From CAYRDC01 sp964422925 (GTDB taxonomy: Bacteria; Bacteroidota; Bacteroidia; Chitinophagales; S012-47), in assembly GCA_964422925.1 (NCBI GenBank), contig CAYRDC010000006.1:75092-139091 (forward strand): a stretch of 64,000 bases of DNA, written 5' to 3'. The notes beneath the pieces were generated by a model. That model was given only the letters and a program-made list of their open reading frames with translations. It did not search any database and was not told where the DNA came from. Made by a program: the position numbers and the translations under genes. Shown piece by piece: positions 25,040 through 34,233 of this stretch. Within the stretch, counting starts at the first letter, position 1. Every line of letters starts with the position of its first letter.

Positions 25040-27625
25040 TTATTGTATTTCTTCTTCTTCAGGTTTCTCATTGATTTTCCCTGAATCCCGTGATTCTTTT
25101 TTGACTTCACTGGCTGCTGCTTTCGCTTTGCGAAAATGCATTTTCAACTTGTCTTCCTTGGGGTCTTTCTCAATGACAATGGTATCCCCTTCTTTCAGTT
25201 TGGCATTCAGGATTTCCTCCGCCAGCGGATCTTCCAGGTATTTCTGAATAGCCCGGTGCAGTGGCCTAGCCCCAAACTGCGGGTCATATCCTTTCTCGGC
25301 CAGGAATTCGCGGGCAGCTTTTTTGAGTTCCAGTTTGTAACCGAGGTTTTCCACCCGGTCCAGCACGTCTTTCATGGCAATGTCCACGATTTGCAGGATA
25401 TGCTCCCGGTTCAGGGAATTGAAGATAACGACATCATCGATCCGGTTCAGGAATTCCGGAGAGAAGGTGCGTTTCAGGGAATTTTCAATAACGCTCCGGG
25501 TATATTGCTCGGCTCCTTTTTCGCGGGCTGCGGTGGCAAATCCCACACCCCGTCCGAAATCTTTCAGTTGCCGGACTCCGATATTAGAGGTCATGATGAT
25601 CAGGGTGTTCTTGAAATCCACCTTCCGGCCCAAACCATCTGTCAATACCCCATCATCCAGCACCTGCAACAGGATATTGAATACATCCGGATGCGCCTTT
25701 TCAATTTCATCCAGTAAGATCACGGAATACGGTTTCCTCCTTACTTTTTCGGTTAACTGACCTCCTTCTTCATAACCTACATATCCCGGAGGCGCCCCGA
25801 TCAGGCGACTTACCGAAAATTTTTCCATATACTCACTCATATCGATCCGCACCAGCGCGTCCTCCGTGTCGAACAGATACCGGGCCAGGGCTTTGGCCAG
25901 TTCGGTTTTCCCCACACCAGTAGGTCCAAGGAAAATGAAAGAGCCGATCGGTTTCCTCGGGTCTTTCAATCCCACCCGGTTTCTCTGGATTGCTTTGGTA
26001 ATGATCGCTATGGCCTCATCCTGCCCGATAATGTCTTTCTGAAGGTCTTCTTTCATATGCACCAGGCGATTGCTTTCGCTCTGGGCTATCCGTTTCACCG
26101 GAATTCCGGTCATCATGGCCACCACTTCAGCAATGTCTTCTTCCGTGACGGGATACCGTTCGGTCTTTACCTGTTCTTCCCATTCCTGTTTAGCCCTTTC
26201 CAGCTCTTCCAGGAGTTTCTTTTCCGTATCGCGGAGCTGTGCTGCCTCTTCATACCGCTGGCTCTTGACCACCCGGTTTTTCTCTTCCTTGATTTCTTCA
26301 ATCCGGGCTTCGAGCTCCAGGACATTTTCCGGCACGTGAATATTTTTCAAATGTACCCGTGCGCCTACCTCATCCATCACGTCAATGGCTTTGTCCGGCA
26401 ACAAGCGGTCCGTGATATACCGGTTGCTCAATTTGACACAAGCCTGGATGGCATCGTCCGCATAGTCTACATTGTGGTATTCCTCGTATTTACTCTTGAT
26501 CTTCTCCAGGATATCAATGGTTTCTTCCGGGGAAGGCGGGTCAACCAGCACTTTCTGGAACCTGCGGTCGAGGGCACCATCTTTTTCGATATACTGCCGG
26601 TATTCATCCAGGGTGGAAGCCCCAATACATTGCAGTTCACCCCTGGCCAGGGCGGGTTTGAAGATGTTGGAGGCATCCAGTGAACCGGTGGCTCCCCCAG
26701 CGCCTACAATGGTATGGATTTCATCGATAAACAGGATTACATCGCGGTTTTTCTCCAGCTCATTCATGATGGCTTTCATCCGTTCCTCAAACTGGCCGCG
26801 GTATTTTGTTCCGGCCACGAGGGCGGCCAGATCAAGCATTACGATCCGCTTGTCGAACAGAACCCGCGACACCTTCCGCTGGGTAATGCGCAGTGCCAGG
26901 CCTTCCACAATGGCCGTTTTCCCGACACCGGGCTCACCAATTAAAATCGGGTTGTTTTTCTTGCGCCTGCTCAATATTTGTGAAACCCTTTCGATCTCCA
27001 CTTCGCGGCCAACGATCGGGTCCAGCTTGTCTTCCTCTGCCAGGCGGGTGATATCCCTGCCGAAATTATCCAGTACCGGGGTCTTGGATTTCACGTTACC
27101 AGGCCGTCTGCGAACTTCACCGTAACTGCGTCCCTTTTCTTCCTCGAACTCTTCCTCCGGATCATTGGTCAGTTCAGCGCCCGGCTGATTTTGCAGATAC
27201 TGTAATTCCGCTTTAAAGGAATCATAATCCACTTCAAAGCGGTTCAGCACACGGGTGGCAACATTATCCTTGTTTTTGAGGATAGACAGCATCAAATGCT
27301 CGGTACCCACCACATCGCTTTTATGCAGCTTGGCTTCCAGTATGGTAATTTTCAGGACTTTTTCAGCCTGCGGAGTGAGCGGAAGGGTGTTGCTACGGTA
27401 TTCATCTACTGTAGCGTTGTCCTTTACAGCATCTTCAATTGCCTTACGCATCAGTACCGTATCAATATTCATGGATTTCAACACCCGGATAGCCATCCCC
27501 TCCCCTTCCCGGATCAAACCCAGAACCAGGTGCTCGATACCAATATGGGGATGCCTGAGTCGCAAGGCTTCTTCCCGGCTATTGGAAATGACATCTTTTA
27601 CCTCTTGTGAAAATTTCGCATCCAT
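25040..27625 (-). CDS. clpC: ATP-dependent Clp protease ATP-binding subunit ClpC
   Basis: ClpC is the HSP100 unfoldase that feeds substrates to ClpP. The 861-residue protein has two N-terminal Clp repeats (residues 1-145: RHPHIGIEHLVLGLIREGEG), the first AAA module with Walker A GEPGVGKTAIVEGLA and Walker B DVILFIDEIHTIVGAGGATG, a UVR-type linker (about 440-475: RVVKSQRYEEAAQLRDTEKK) that separates ClpC from ClpA/ClpB, the second AAA module with Walker A GPTGVGKTELAKALARYLFD, and the C-terminal D2-small domain. The start ATG at 27625 gives the family N-terminus MDAKFSQEVKDVI. The C-terminus is charged and unconserved. It is monocistronic. ClpP is not in the window. Confidence 0.96.
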   Translation of the reverse strand: MDAKFSQEVKDVISNSREEALRLRHPHIGIEHLVLGLIREGEGMAIRVLKSMNIDTVLMRKAIEDAVKDNATVDEYRSNTLPLTPQAEKVLKITILEAKLHKSDVVGTEHLMLSILKNKDNVATRVLNRFEVDYDSFKAELQYLQNQPGAELTNDPEEEFEEEKGRSYGEVRRRPGNVKSKTPVLDNFGRDITRLAEEDKLDPIVGREVEIERVSQILSRRKKNNPILIGEPGVGKTAIVEGLALRITQRKVSRVLFDKRIVMLDLAALVAGTKYRGQFEERMKAIMNELEKNRDVILFIDEIHTIVGAGGATGSLDASNIFKPALARGELQCIGASTLDEYRQYIEKDGALDRRFQKVLVDPPSPEETIDILEKIKSKYEEYHNVDYADDAIQACVKLSNRYITDRLLPDKAIDVMDEVGARVHLKNIHVPENVLELEARIEEIKEEKNRVVKSQRYEEAAQLRDTEKKLLEELERAKQEWEEQVKTERYPVTEEDIAEVVAMMTGIPVKRIAQSESNRLVHMKEDLQKDIIGQDEAIAIITKAIQRNRVGLKDPRKPIGSFIFLGPTGVGKTELAKALARYLFDTEDALVRIDMSEYMEKFSVSRLIGAPPGYVGYEEGGQLTEKVRRKPYSVILLDEIEKAHPDVFNILLQVLDDGVLTDGLGRKVDFKNTLIIMTSNIGVRQLKDFGRGVGFATAAREKGAEQYTRSVIENSLKRTFSPEFLNRIDDVVIFNSLNREHILQIVDIAMKDVLDRVENLGYKLELKKAAREFLAEKGYDPQFGARPLHRAIQKYLEDPLAEEILNAKLKEGDTIVIEKDPKEDKLKMHFRKAKAAASEVKKESRDSGKINEKPEEEEIQ

Positions 27626-27804
27626 AGATTATACCTGTCAGTTAAAAACGTTCCATATGTTCAATCCCGTATCAGTAGTAGCCGGCTGTTTTAAAATTAA
27701 CCTCTAAAATTACAACGGGAAACCCGCTCTACAAATTCCATTGACTAAAAAAAGTGTAAAATAATTAATTGTCAACAGTATGAACGGGTAAGAATGCTAT
27801 AAGT

Positions 27805-27812
27805 TACTTTTG
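27805..27812 (+). promoter_or_regulatory. TAnnTTTG -7 box of the STAS/rnz operon
   Basis: TACTTTTG matches the consensus and lies 47 bases before the STAS gene start at 27860. Confidence 0.45.
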
Positions 27813-27859
27813 GAATTAACAGTTATCTTTACTGAAGCATTGACCAAATCATCTTGGCT

Positions 27860-28234
27860 ATGAAATTTACTATCGACAAAAAAGACAAATATTGCATTTT
27901 CAAGCTGCATGAAAACCGGTTAAATTCCCTCGTAGCGCCCAAGATGAAATCCGAAATGGTTTTGCTGAATGCGGAAGGCATTCGAAATATAATTGTTGAC
28001 CTGGAAGAAGTGGAATTCATTGATTCTTCCGGGTTGAGCGCTATTTTGGTGGGTAACCGCCTTTCCAAAGAAGCCAACGGTACCTTTATCCTGACCAATG
28101 TGAATGACAATATCAGTCGCCTGATACGGATTTCCCAATTGCAACATGTATTGAAAGTAATTCCCACGCCCCTGGAGGCTGCGGATTATATCCTGATGGA
28201 AGAACTGGAACGTGACCTGAAAGAAGATGAATGA
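27860..28234 (+). CDS. STAS-domain anti-sigma factor antagonist-like protein
   Basis: A 124-residue single STAS domain, the fold of SpoIIAA-type anti-sigma antagonists, which switch partners by phosphorylation of one serine. The diagnostic region is VDLEEVEFIDSSGLSAI, with Ser57 of DSSG at the phosphorylation position. No anti-sigma kinase or phosphatase gene is adjacent, so its partner is unknown. I start at the ATG at 27860; a TTG six bases upstream is possible but less likely. Its stop overlaps the ribonuclease Z start by 4 bases (ATGA), so the two are translationally coupled. Confidence 0.88.
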   Translation: MKFTIDKKDKYCIFKLHENRLNSLVAPKMKSEMVLLNAEGIRNIIVDLEEVEFIDSSGLSAILVGNRLSKEANGTFILTNVNDNISRLIRISQLQHVLKVIPTPLEAADYILMEELERDLKEDE

Positions 28235-29142
28235 AATTTGAAGTGACGATTCTTGGCAGCAATTCTGCCATACCTGCCTACGGCCGGCATCCCACAGCCC
28301 AAATCCTAAATTATAATGAGTCGCTTTACCTGATTGACTGCGGGGAAGGCACGCAGATGCGGCTGGGTGATTTTGGCTTCAGGAGAAGCCGGATAGGCCA
28401 TATCTTTATCAGCCACCTGCATGGGGATCATTTTTTTGGCCTGATTGGTTTGCTTACCACCAACAACCTGCTGGGTCATTACAAACCTCTGCATCTTTAC
28501 GCGCATGAACCCCTGCGCGACCTTATTTATGCCCAGCTGCAGGCAGCCGGTACCATTTTAAAGTATCCCCTGCAGTTTCACCCGATAGAGCCGGACAAAG
28601 TATCCATAATCCATGAAACAGACATACTGCGGGTCATCACTTTTCCGCTGGATCATAAAATCGCCTGCCAGGGTTTCCTGTTCGAGGAGAAACCAAAGTT
28701 AAGAAAATTTGTACCGGAGAAAGCGGCCCCTTATGATATACCGGTGGAACAAATTCCTGCCATCAAGCAGGGAGCCGATTTTATTGCTCCGGATGGCACC
28801 AGGGTGAAAAATGAATGGCTGACGGAAGACCCTACGCCTCCGCGTAAATATGCTTATGTTACGGATACCGCTCCCCTGGCTTCCATTGTACCGGTAATCC
28901 GTTCAGCTGACCTTTTATACCACGAAGCCACATTTTTGCAGGAATCCGCGCACCGGGCCGGTGAAACCCATCACAGCACCGCGGAAGAAGCGGCCGCCAT
29001 CGCCCAGGACGCGGGGGTAAAGCAGCTGCTCATCGGCCATTATTCGGCCAAATACCGGGACCTGCAACCCCTGCTGTATGAAGCACGCGAAGTGTTTCCG
29101 GAAACGGAACTGGCCATTGAAGGAAAAACCTACACGGTCTAA
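28231..29142 (+). CDS. rnz: Ribonuclease Z
   Basis: RNase Z is a zinc-dependent endonuclease that matures tRNA 3' ends lacking CCA. The 303-residue short-form protein has the metallo-beta-lactamase motif SHLHGDHFFGL (His62, His64, Asp66, His67), an N-terminal strand region ILGSNSAIPAYGRHPTAQIL, the family exosite region KLRKFVPEKAAPYDIPVEQI, and the later ligands YVTDTA, YHEATF, THHSTAEEAAAIAQDAGVKQ and IGHYSAKY. It is coupled to the STAS gene. Its last 4 bases overlap the convergent response-regulator gene. Confidence 0.96.
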   Translation: MKFEVTILGSNSAIPAYGRHPTAQILNYNESLYLIDCGEGTQMRLGDFGFRRSRIGHIFISHLHGDHFFGLIGLLTTNNLLGHYKPLHLYAHEPLRDLIYAQLQAAGTILKYPLQFHPIEPDKVSIIHETDILRVITFPLDHKIACQGFLFEEKPKLRKFVPEKAAPYDIPVEQIPAIKQGADFIAPDGTRVKNEWLTEDPTPPRKYAYVTDTAPLASIVPVIRSADLLYHEATFLQESAHRAGETHHSTAEEAAAIAQDAGVKQLLIGHYSAKYRDLQPLLYEAREVFPETELAIEGKTYTV

Positions 29143-30497
29143 TTCTTACGCTTCAGGTCGAACTTCTCAATCTTGTTGTAAAGATGGCTGCGCTGGATAT
29201 CCAGTTCCTCCGCGGTACGGGAAACATTCCAGCCGTTTCGTTTGAGCTTATGCTCAATGAACTCTTTTTCAATATAATCCTTGAAATCCTGAAAACGGTG
29301 AAAGCGGTCAAACAGGCGCACCGGGCTCTCATTGGCCATGGGCGCGGTAACGTATTTCTTCACCTCTTCTTCCGTGATTTTGTCATCGCTTAAAATAACC
29401 AGGCGCTCGATGATATTGCGCAACTCCCGGATGTTCCCGGTCCATTGGAATTCCTGCAGGGCGGCCAGGGCTTTAGGCGTGATAACTTTGTAGGGGATCC
29501 CGTTATCCTCGCAGATTTCCTTCACAAAGCGGTCGGCCAGCAGGGGTATGTCGTCTTTCCGTTCATTCAGGGAAGGTACATGAATCAGGATCACGCTGAT
29601 CCGGTGATACAGGTCCATGCGAAAACGCCCGGCATCTATTTCGGCCAGCAGGTCTTTGTTGGTGGCCGCGATTACCCGTACATCGATCGGTATCTCCTTA
29701 TCCCCACCAACACGCATGATTTTGTTTTCCTGCAAGGCTCTAAGCACTTTTGACTGGGCCGACAGGCTCATATCCCCGATTTCATCCAGGAAAAGCGTAC
29801 CGCCATTGGCTTGTTCAAATTTACCGATGCGTTGCTTGATGGCTGAGGTGAAGGCGCCTTTCTCATGCCCGAACAACTCACTTTCAATCAGTTCGGTTGG
29901 GATAGCAGCGCAGTTCACCTCTACCAGCGGTCCGTTGGCTCGCATACTTTTTTCATGAATCCAGCGGGCGACCAGTTCCTTCCCGGTACCGTTATCTCCC
30001 GTAATCAGCACCCGGGCATCGGTGGGCGCCACCCGCTCAATGGTTTCCTTGATCTGGGCAATGGCCGGTGACTCCCCGATTATCTCGCGCGTTTTGCTGA
30101 CCTTGCGCCTCAATACACGGGTTTCCGTTACCAGGCGGCTTTTATCCAGGGCATTGCGAATGGTAATCAGCAGTCGGTTCAGGTCAGGCGGCTTGGACAG
30201 GAAATCGTAAGCCCCGTTTTTCACAGCTTCCACAGCTGTATCAATGGTGCCGTGACCCGAAATCATGATGATGGGTACATCCGGCACCATCTCCTGGGCC
30301 CTGGTCAGCACTTCCAGCCCGTCCATTTTGGGCATTTTGATATCCAGCAAAACGACATCAAAAGGCTCATCTTTCAGCTTCGAAAGCCCCTGTTTGCCGT
30401 CCGTGGCTTCATCCACTTCGTATTTTTCGTATTCCAGTATCTCGCGCAGGGTCCTGCGTATGCTGGATTCATCATCTATGATCAGGATCTTTGGCAT
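29139..30497 (-). CDS. Sigma-54-dependent NtrC-family response regulator
   Basis: A 452-residue transcription activator: receiver domain 1-120 with phospho-acceptor Asp52 (VVLLDIKMPKMDG), AAA+ domain about 145-375 with Walker A GDNGTGKELVARWIHE, the sigma-54 contact loop (GHEKGAFTSAIKQR) and Walker B GGTLFLDEIGDMS, and a C-terminal Fis-type helix-turn-helix (NVSRTAEELDIQRSHLYNKI). The normal GAFTGA loop reads GAFTSA here. No sensor kinase is adjacent, so the signal and targets are unknown. Its stop overlaps rnz by 4 bases in convergent orientation. Confidence 0.93.
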   Translation of the reverse strand: MPKILIIDDESSIRRTLREILEYEKYEVDEATDGKQGLSKLKDEPFDVVLLDIKMPKMDGLEVLTRAQEMVPDVPIIMISGHGTIDTAVEAVKNGAYDFLSKPPDLNRLLITIRNALDKSRLVTETRVLRRKVSKTREIIGESPAIAQIKETIERVAPTDARVLITGDNGTGKELVARWIHEKSMRANGPLVEVNCAAIPTELIESELFGHEKGAFTSAIKQRIGKFEQANGGTLFLDEIGDMSLSAQSKVLRALQENKIMRVGGDKEIPIDVRVIAATNKDLLAEIDAGRFRMDLYHRISVILIHVPSLNERKDDIPLLADRFVKEICEDNGIPYKVITPKALAALQEFQWTGNIRELRNIIERLVILSDDKITEEEVKKYVTAPMANESPVRLFDRFHRFQDFKDYIEKEFIEHKLKRNGWNVSRTAEELDIQRSHLYNKIEKFDLKRKN

Positions 30498-30516
30498 GTG
30501 ATCGGTTTAAAAAAGA

Positions 30517-31272
30517 TTAAAATTTCTCGCTGCCGGACTTTTTGCCGTCTTCATCATAATAAATCCAGGTGCCGGATTTATTCCCATCGACATACTTGCC
30601 CCTGGTCTTCAGGTTCCCGTTCTGCCAGTATTCTTTGTATTCACCTTGGTATTTGCCCATAACGAAGGTGCCTTCGCTCATTTTTTCCCCGGTTTCATAC
30701 CATGTGGTAAAAGGGCCGTTAGGTAGTCCGTTCATGAAAATATATTCGGCCGTCACATTCCCGTTTTGATAGAACCACTTGGCTATGCCGTTTTTCACCC
30801 CGTTGAGGTAATGAAAAGTTTGCTGGGGTTTGCCGTTGGTATAGTAATCCGTTTTTATTCCGTTCAGTTGGCCGTCCTTGTAATATTCAATGCCTTTCAG
30901 GCGCCCGTTGGAATCGTATTTCCGGACCCATCCGTTCAGTTGGTCATTGCGGTAATGTTCTTCACGGGTTATGATGCCCCTTTGGTTCACTTTCAGCAAG
31001 AGTCCGTCCAGCTTGCCCTCGCGATAGGTGGTGTATTGCACGGGAGCCCCGTTGGTGTTGTACTCCACCCAGGAACCGTTCTTCACTCCGTTTTTAAATT
31101 CCTGGTGGGCTATGAGCATCCCGGCATCGTTATACAAGTCCTGGTATATCACGGCCGGATCGTGCGGATCGGTCTGGCGGATGGTGTCGCGCGCCACCGT
31201 GGGCTGGGCTTTGGCATTGATAAATGAGAACCCGATCAATGTAATCATCAGTAATTTTCCCTTCATAGCCAT
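30517..31272 (-). CDS. YwqK-family MORN-variant repeat protein, secreted
   Basis: About 251 residues beginning MAMKGKLLMITLIGFSFINA, a signal peptide ending near KAQ. The body is a run of short antiparallel repeats of about 23 residues of the form G-x-W-x-x-Y-x-x-N-G-x (NGSWVEYNTNGAPVQYTTYR, NGWVRKYDSNGRLKGIEYYK, NGIAKWFYQNGNVTAEYIFM), the MORN-variant repeat of YwqK antitoxin-like proteins. Despite the family name nothing here points to a toxin pair, and a periplasmic or surface role is inferred from the signal. I start at 31272 or 31266 because longer versions would run into the RNase P RNA. It lies downstream of rnpB on the same strand. Confidence 0.82.
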   Translation of the reverse strand: MAMKGKLLMITLIGFSFINAKAQPTVARDTIRQTDPHDPAVIYQDLYNDAGMLIAHQEFKNGVKNGSWVEYNTNGAPVQYTTYREGKLDGLLLKVNQRGIITREEHYRNDQLNGWVRKYDSNGRLKGIEYYKDGQLNGIKTDYYTNGKPQQTFHYLNGVKNGIAKWFYQNGNVTAEYIFMNGLPNGPFTTWYETGEKMSEGTFVMGKYQGEYKEYWQNGNLKTRGKYVDGNKSGTWIYYDEDGKKSGSEKF

Positions 31273-31311
31273 CAGTTTATTTTGGTGAAACCATACAATG
31301 TCAAGAAAAAA

Positions 31312-31708
31312 GACTGCAAGCCTGTAAGCCGGGTTCTGTATTCCGCCCTGGGGCGGAATCCCTGTCATTTATCTGGAGCAGCGGTTGCCCGCTGCTGCTC
31401 GCGGCCTACCCGTTGCGTCTCCGGTTCAGGAGTTGAACGAGCCATTCTCCTGCTGCCTTTCCGGCAGCAAACGCAACTTACTTGGCCTTGCAACCCGCAA
31501 GGTTTACCCGGACCGGCTGTCACCAGCCGGTCCCGTGGGCTCTTATCCCACGTTTTCACCCTTATCCCGCCAAAGGCGGGACGGTTATTTTCTGTGGCAC
31601 TGGCTGTCTCCGCAAAAAAGCGGATCCTCCGGTTGCCCGGAGTGCGGTGCTCTGCGTTGCCCGGACTTTCCTTCCGCCTTACGGCAGACGACAGGGCGGC
31701 TTGCAGTC
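31312..31708 (-). ncRNA. rnpB: RNase P RNA, class A
   Basis: The catalytic RNA of ribonuclease P, which removes tRNA 5' leaders. The minus strand shows the class A landmarks: a P1 helix pairing GACTGCAAGCC at the 5' end with GGCTTGCAGTC at the 3' end, GAAGGAAAGTCCGGGCA (P4 5' strand), CAGTGCCACAGAAAATAACC, AAGGGTGAAA, GGTAAACC, GGCCAAGTAAG and ACAGAACCCGGCTTA (P4 3' strand). The 3' end runs into six T residues, giving an intrinsic stop. It is about 397 nt. Two G/C-rich hairpins inside it (31339-31359 and 31564-31581) sit where P8/P9 and P19-type helices occur. Confidence 0.96.
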
Positions 31709-31754
31709 AAAGATCTTAAACGTGCTAAATTACGACCATTGTATCAAAAAGTGG

Positions 31755-32534
31755 TCACTGAAGGAAAATTTCCGTGGCCCCAAAGCCGTATTTCGGGTGA
31801 TATTCGTTCCGGTAAGGCAGGTCCGGGTAGGTTTCATCCAGGATTTCATGAATCTTATCCCGCAAAATCCCCTTTCCTTCCCCGTGAATGACAAACACGG
31901 AAGGTACGCCCACCTGCAAAGCCTCGTTGAGAAAACGTTCAAAACGGCTGAGCTGCAACGGCAGAATTTCCCCGGGCTGCAGTCTGGAAGGGTCTTTCAC
32001 CAGTTTTTCAATGTGGAGGTCGAACTCCGGGTTGAAATGAGCCCGCCTGCTGACTATTGATTCCCGTTTTTTGCCAAAGTTGGCATCACTTTTTAATTTG
32101 AGCCCTGATTTTTCATCAGGGGTGATCCGGTGGGCACGCGGCAAATGATCATACAGCACATAGCGGACCGCTTCCCGGCCGGAAAGAACGGAGGGCCTTA
32201 TTTTTTTGGCAAAAGAATCCACCCGCAGCTTCAGCTGCTTCTCAAAAGCAGGTTGAAGCCCCGGGACAGGTTCCGCCAGCCGGAAACGGCAGTCAAATTT
32301 CGGGGTGAAATTCAGGTCGTCATGCAGCAGGGTTCCCAGGTCCTGTTCAACGCCCGGGGCCAGGGAGAGCCGGCCGGATATCACGGTTTCACTGCCCACC
32401 AGGCAGGTGATTTCCGCTTCAATGGTCTGGGGGCTGTGGTTCAGCAGCCATACCTGCCAGGCATAAGGTGCCCCTTCCTCCGAGGTTTGCGGCAGGAACA
32501 CCAGAATGATATGTCCGCCTGCTGTATTGGCCAT
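31755..32534 (-). CDS. Smr-domain protein
   Basis: About 259 residues from the ATG at 32534 (MANTAGGHIILVFLPQTSEE); a longer version from 32630 would overlap the divergent methyltransferase gene. The N-terminal half is a beta-rich domain of uncertain type, resembling the DUF2027 region found with Smr in Bacteroidota. The C-terminal domain is Smr (MutS2-type): FDLHIEKL in place of LDLHG, followed by SRFERFLNEALQVGVPSVFV, IHGEGKGILRDKIHEIL and a family-like C-terminus (YHPKYGFGATEIFLQ). Smr domains bind or cut nucleic acid, and the substrate here is unknown. It is divergent from the methyltransferase and lies next to rnpB. Confidence 0.82.
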   Translation of the reverse strand: MANTAGGHIILVFLPQTSEEGAPYAWQVWLLNHSPQTIEAEITCLVGSETVISGRLSLAPGVEQDLGTLLHDDLNFTPKFDCRFRLAEPVPGLQPAFEKQLKLRVDSFAKKIRPSVLSGREAVRYVLYDHLPRAHRITPDEKSGLKLKSDANFGKKRESIVSRRAHFNPEFDLHIEKLVKDPSRLQPGEILPLQLSRFERFLNEALQVGVPSVFVIHGEGKGILRDKIHEILDETYPDLPYRNEYHPKYGFGATEIFLQ

Positions 32535-32600
32535 TTTGCTCAAAGTTCCAAATTTTACCTTTCCCCTGCCAATGCCGCTGAATGAGTAATTTGCAGCCCT

Positions 32601-33254
32601 ATGGAGCCGGTCACGCACAAAAAATGGCAACGCGCCCAGCGGGGCGAGTTGAACTGGTGGAAGCGTTACCTGAAGCGCAAGGATCCTTCCGATTATCTGG
32701 ACTGGAAACTTGCTTACTGGAAAAAAGTATTATCGGAAGCGGAACTCGGGGAATTGAATGGTTTGAATGTGCTGGATGCCGGTTGCGGCCCGGCCGGAAT
32801 TTTCATGGCGCTCCCCGGCTGCCGGGTGACCGCGGAAGATCCCCTGCTGGAGGAATATGCCCGCCACCTCAGCCATTTCCGGCCCGAAGCCTATCCCTGG
32901 GTGGAGTTCGTTAACCGGGCTTTTGAAGACTTCGACACTGAGCAGGATTTCGACCTGGTCTTTGCCATGAACGCCATCAACCACTTTCGCGATCTGGAAA
33001 AAAGTGTGCGGAAACTCTGCCGGCTCACCATGGCAGGCGGCCGGCTTGTGGTATCAGTGGATGCCCACCGTTTTGCCCTGCCCAAATACCTGCTCCGGTG
33101 GATCCCGGCAGACCGCCTACACCCGCACCAATACAGCGCAAAGGAGTATTCGGAAATGTTCATCTCGAGGGGATTGCCGCTTGTGAAGCATGTTGTCTTA
33201 AAAAACGGCCCTGTTTTCCGCTATGTGCTGATGGTGTTCCGGAAACCCGCATAA
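32601..33254 (+). CDS. Class I SAM-dependent methyltransferase
   Basis: A 217-residue protein with the Rossmann methyltransferase fold: motif I NVLDAGCGPAGIFMALPG, an acidic end of strand 2 (RVTAEDP) and motif IV DLVFAMNAINHFRDLEKSVR followed by VRKLCRLTMAGGRLVVSVDA. The N-terminus is basic and carries a Trp-rich segment (HKKWQRAQRGELNWWKRYLK). The substrate is unknown. It is monocistronic, divergent from the Smr gene and convergent with the DUF2279 gene. Confidence 0.85.
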   Translation: MEPVTHKKWQRAQRGELNWWKRYLKRKDPSDYLDWKLAYWKKVLSEAELGELNGLNVLDAGCGPAGIFMALPGCRVTAEDPLLEEYARHLSHFRPEAYPWVEFVNRAFEDFDTEQDFDLVFAMNAINHFRDLEKSVRKLCRLTMAGGRLVVSVDAHRFALPKYLLRWIPADRLHPHQYSAKEYSEMFISRGLPLVKHVVLKNGPVFRYVLMVFRKPA

Positions 33255-33256
33255 AC

Positions 33257-33274
33257 AGCCGGATCCTGCCGGCT
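33257..33274. terminator. Short hairpin between convergent genes, weak terminator
   Basis: AGCCGG (33257-33262) pairs with CCGGCT (33269-33274) at the junction of the methyltransferase and DUF2279 genes. There is no T tract, so terminator function is only suggested by position. Confidence 0.3.
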
Positions 33275-34230
33275 TAAAACATCAGCCAATGCCAGCGCAG
33301 ACCATCCTGCGGGTTAAATTCCAGGGCTGGAGCTGGCACTTTAACGATACTGAGCACTTCCAACAGGGTCCGCTGCCAGGGTTTGCGCGTCCTTATCCGC
33401 GTCAGGTCAATATCAGGCGAAAGGAACCACTGGCGGTAGCGTGGAATATCGGTCCGGTCGATGATAAGGCCGGATTGCGGATCAATCCATTTATTTTCCA
33501 AGCCTCCGTACAGGCCTTCGGCCCCGTATCCCAAGGCCAGGTTCAGCCATTTGGGGAAACGGCTGGATTCCGGCAAGAAACTACCCGGATTCACCGACAA
33601 CCAAATGGCAGTGGCGTTGTAGTCTTTCAACACCAATTCTGCCACGGTGGTGCCGTACAGTTCATCGACCCGGGGCTGTAAATCGGGAGGATAGCGGTGG
33701 GGTTGTACTGAAAGCTTTACACGGATGCGTTGTTGTTGCCATAACAGTTGCTGTCCCAGGCTAAGGCCGCTGCCCAACAGGTTAAATCCCAAATCGCCCC
33801 AGGAAGCGCCCCATTTGGCGGAGAAACCATCAAAGACCTCGATGGAACTCATCAACACCATGGAAGCGCCAAACCCTATCCAGGCGGCCTTGCGTTCCGG
33901 CAGGCCGGTCCAGCGGAACATACCGCGTGCCCAATTGCTGATGTAGTAACTGTTCAGCAGATGGCCGGCTTTGTCGATTTGCAGCCATTCCCTGGAATCG
34001 TCAAAAAAATGAAAGGAGCTTTTGTCAAACCCTGCGTACCAGTACTGGCTGAGCAGCACCATGGAGCCCGCAAAGCCGCCCCCCACGCTTCCGGAAACCA
34101 GCCATAAACGTTTCGGGTTTGTCTGTTCCGGGATATGCCAGAAACCGCTGGTGTCTTGCGATTGGCCCGGGATCGGGCCCACCAGCAACCCGGCAAAACA
34201 TAAGGCCGTCCAGAAACGGATGGATTTCAT
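33274..34230 (-). CDS. DUF2279 family protein (YfiM-like)
   Basis: A 318-residue protein with a signal peptide (MKSIRFWTALCFAGLLVGPI, ending near GQSQD) and several hydrophobic stretches (LVSGSVGGGFAGSMVLLSQY, WIGFGASMVLMSSIEVFDGF, LGFNLLGSGLSLGQQLLW). The motif QIDKAGHLLNSYYISNWARG with a conserved His, and the following EVFDGFSAKWGASWGDLGFN, match DUF2279/YfiM, an envelope family of unknown function. It overlaps nothing; the stop of the preceding minus-strand gene (phosphohexomutase) lies 3 bases upstream of its start, so the two are probably co-transcribed. Confidence 0.8.
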   Translation of the reverse strand: MKSIRFWTALCFAGLLVGPIPGQSQDTSGFWHIPEQTNPKRLWLVSGSVGGGFAGSMVLLSQYWYAGFDKSSFHFFDDSREWLQIDKAGHLLNSYYISNWARGMFRWTGLPERKAAWIGFGASMVLMSSIEVFDGFSAKWGASWGDLGFNLLGSGLSLGQQLLWQQQRIRVKLSVQPHRYPPDLQPRVDELYGTTVAELVLKDYNATAIWLSVNPGSFLPESSRFPKWLNLALGYGAEGLYGGLENKWIDPQSGLIIDRTDIPRYRQWFLSPDIDLTRIRTRKPWQRTLLEVLSIVKVPAPALEFNPQDGLRWHWLMF

Positions 34231-34233
34231 AGG

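Noticed and set aside
31339..31581. Palindromes in rnpB resembling the TCCCGCC/GGCGGGA hairpins in the tRNA-Asp pseudogenes
   Set aside because: They fall where class A RNase P RNA normally has the P8/P9 and P19-type helices, so they are probably native helices and not insertions.
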